NCBI RefSeq assembly: GCF_009792235.1
Contig: NZ_CP046973.1
Span: 4,216,001 to 4,280,000, forward strand
Origin: Microcystis aeruginosa FD4
Lineage (GTDB): Bacteria; Cyanobacteriota; Cyanobacteriia; Cyanobacteriales; Microcystaceae
Length of the DNA: 64,000 bases
Direction: 5' to 3'
The notes beneath the pieces were generated by a model. The model did no database searches. It was not told where the DNA came from and saw only the letters and a program-made list of their open reading frames with translations. Both the position numbers and the translations under genes were made by a program. This document shows positions 63,636-64,000 of the stretch, in pieces; within the stretch, counting starts at the first letter, position 1, and every line of letters begins with the position of its first letter.

Positions 63636-64000
63636 ATGTTTGTTGAAACCATTGGGGCAATTGGTACAGGTGTAGGCGTAATTGAGATTTCGGAGAAACT
63701 ATTTCCCACATTTAAGAGAATTTTTAATTTATTGAAGAATGGAGAATTAAAAATTGCAATTTTTGGTGCTGGTGGCACGGGTAAAAGTACCCTCGGTAAG
63801 CTATTATCGGGTGAGTTTGAGTTAAGCGGTCTCCTGCAAACTTATCAAGAGTCAATATCAATTGAACAGTACAAGCTGGAAAGTAATAAGATTGGCTCAG
63901 TAATAGTTGCCCCCGGCCAAAAGCGTCGAGAAGATACTTGGGATGATCTTTTAAGAACTTTGGTCGGTGGAAAAATTAAGCTAATTATTCATGTGGTGTC
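63636..64000 (+). CDS. P-loop NTPase, 5' part only (truncated by window end)
   Basis: 121 codons are visible. A short N-terminal helix (MFVETIGAIGTGVGVIEISE) precedes a Walker A loop FGAGGTGKSTLGKLLSG (G44-S51), then IGSVIVAPGQKRREDTWDDL and KLIIHVV. The arrangement looks like a small Ras/AAA-like or GTPase-type domain with an N-terminal hydrophobic helix; the base-recognition motif lies beyond the edge. Its position beside two toxin-antitoxin pairs hints at a defence or accessory role, but this is only inference. Confidence 0.7.
   Translation, partial: MFVETIGAIGTGVGVIEISEKLFPTFKRIFNLLKNGELKIAIFGAGGTGKSTLGKLLSGEFELSGLLQTYQESISIEQYKLESNKIGSVIVAPGQKRREDTWDDLLRTLVGGKIKLIIHVV

Overview
The window looks like a piece of cyanobacterial chromosome, most probably Microcystis or a close relative. 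The evidence is psbZ, the zwf-opcA pair, a CyRepA1-type replication protein, an SLH/DUF3747 envelope protein, an NtcB-like LysR regulator, scattered HIP1 octamers (GCGATCGC), heptamer repeats (TAACTGA / AACAGTA types), and a very heavy load of insertion sequences and small non-coding inverted-repeat elements (MITEs). The species call is inference; the lineage call is strong.

Layout. 1-12 kb: partial nrdA (ribonucleotide reductase), a CyRepA1-family plasmid-type primase/helicase, a GNAT acetyltransferase and a 2045-residue TamB-like envelope protein. 12-22 kb: an SLH-domain protein, an IS605-type element (tnpA broken by a MITE, tnpB intact), the oxidative pentose phosphate genes zwf and opcA, a Uma2 nuclease, pgk and a universal stress protein. 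22-32 kb: a succinyl-CoA ligase alpha-like gene and a beta-like gene on the same strand, separated by about 8 kb of accessory DNA. That insert holds an ISH3-type element carrying its own MITE, an integrase fragment, an ORF-less IS200/IS605-type element with strong RNA-like folding, a formylglycine-generating enzyme, and a sulfatase split by a second IS605-type element. 33-38.7 kb: gmd and fcl for GDP-fucose, a ParA-like ATPase and a metallophosphoesterase. 38.7-40.3 kb: an IS1634-type transposase ruin with four MITEs in or inside it. 40.3-46.6 kb: a visibly GC-richer ion-transport block (two CadD-family transporters, a Ca2+/H+ antiporter, remnants of a sulfate-type binding protein and of PstB flanking an intact IS5-family element, and an SsuA/PhnD-type binding protein). 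46.6-54 kb: a group 2 sigma factor, a TrpD2-like gene, a LysR gene, proA, tRNA-Gly and ribH. 54-64 kb: psbZ, a DHH/CBS/CCA-transferase fusion, an RRM protein, pheS, an FAD oxidoreductase, cdd, two toxin-antitoxin-like pairs and the start of a P-loop protein.

Common theme. Mobile DNA has edited genes in several ways here. A sulfatase is cleanly split at a TTAC site and its frame can be restored on paper to 920 residues. An IS5-family element sits on a deletion junction. MITE ends lie at, or supply, the stop codons of three genes. An identical 31-nt repeat sits in the same reading frame in two unrelated genes (cax and the sigma factor), adding the same peptide (VATRSLRE) to both. These last two observations are the most interesting in the window, together with the structured ORF-less element at about 25.12-25.47 kb and the roughly 300-bp G-run minisatellite upstream of ribH.
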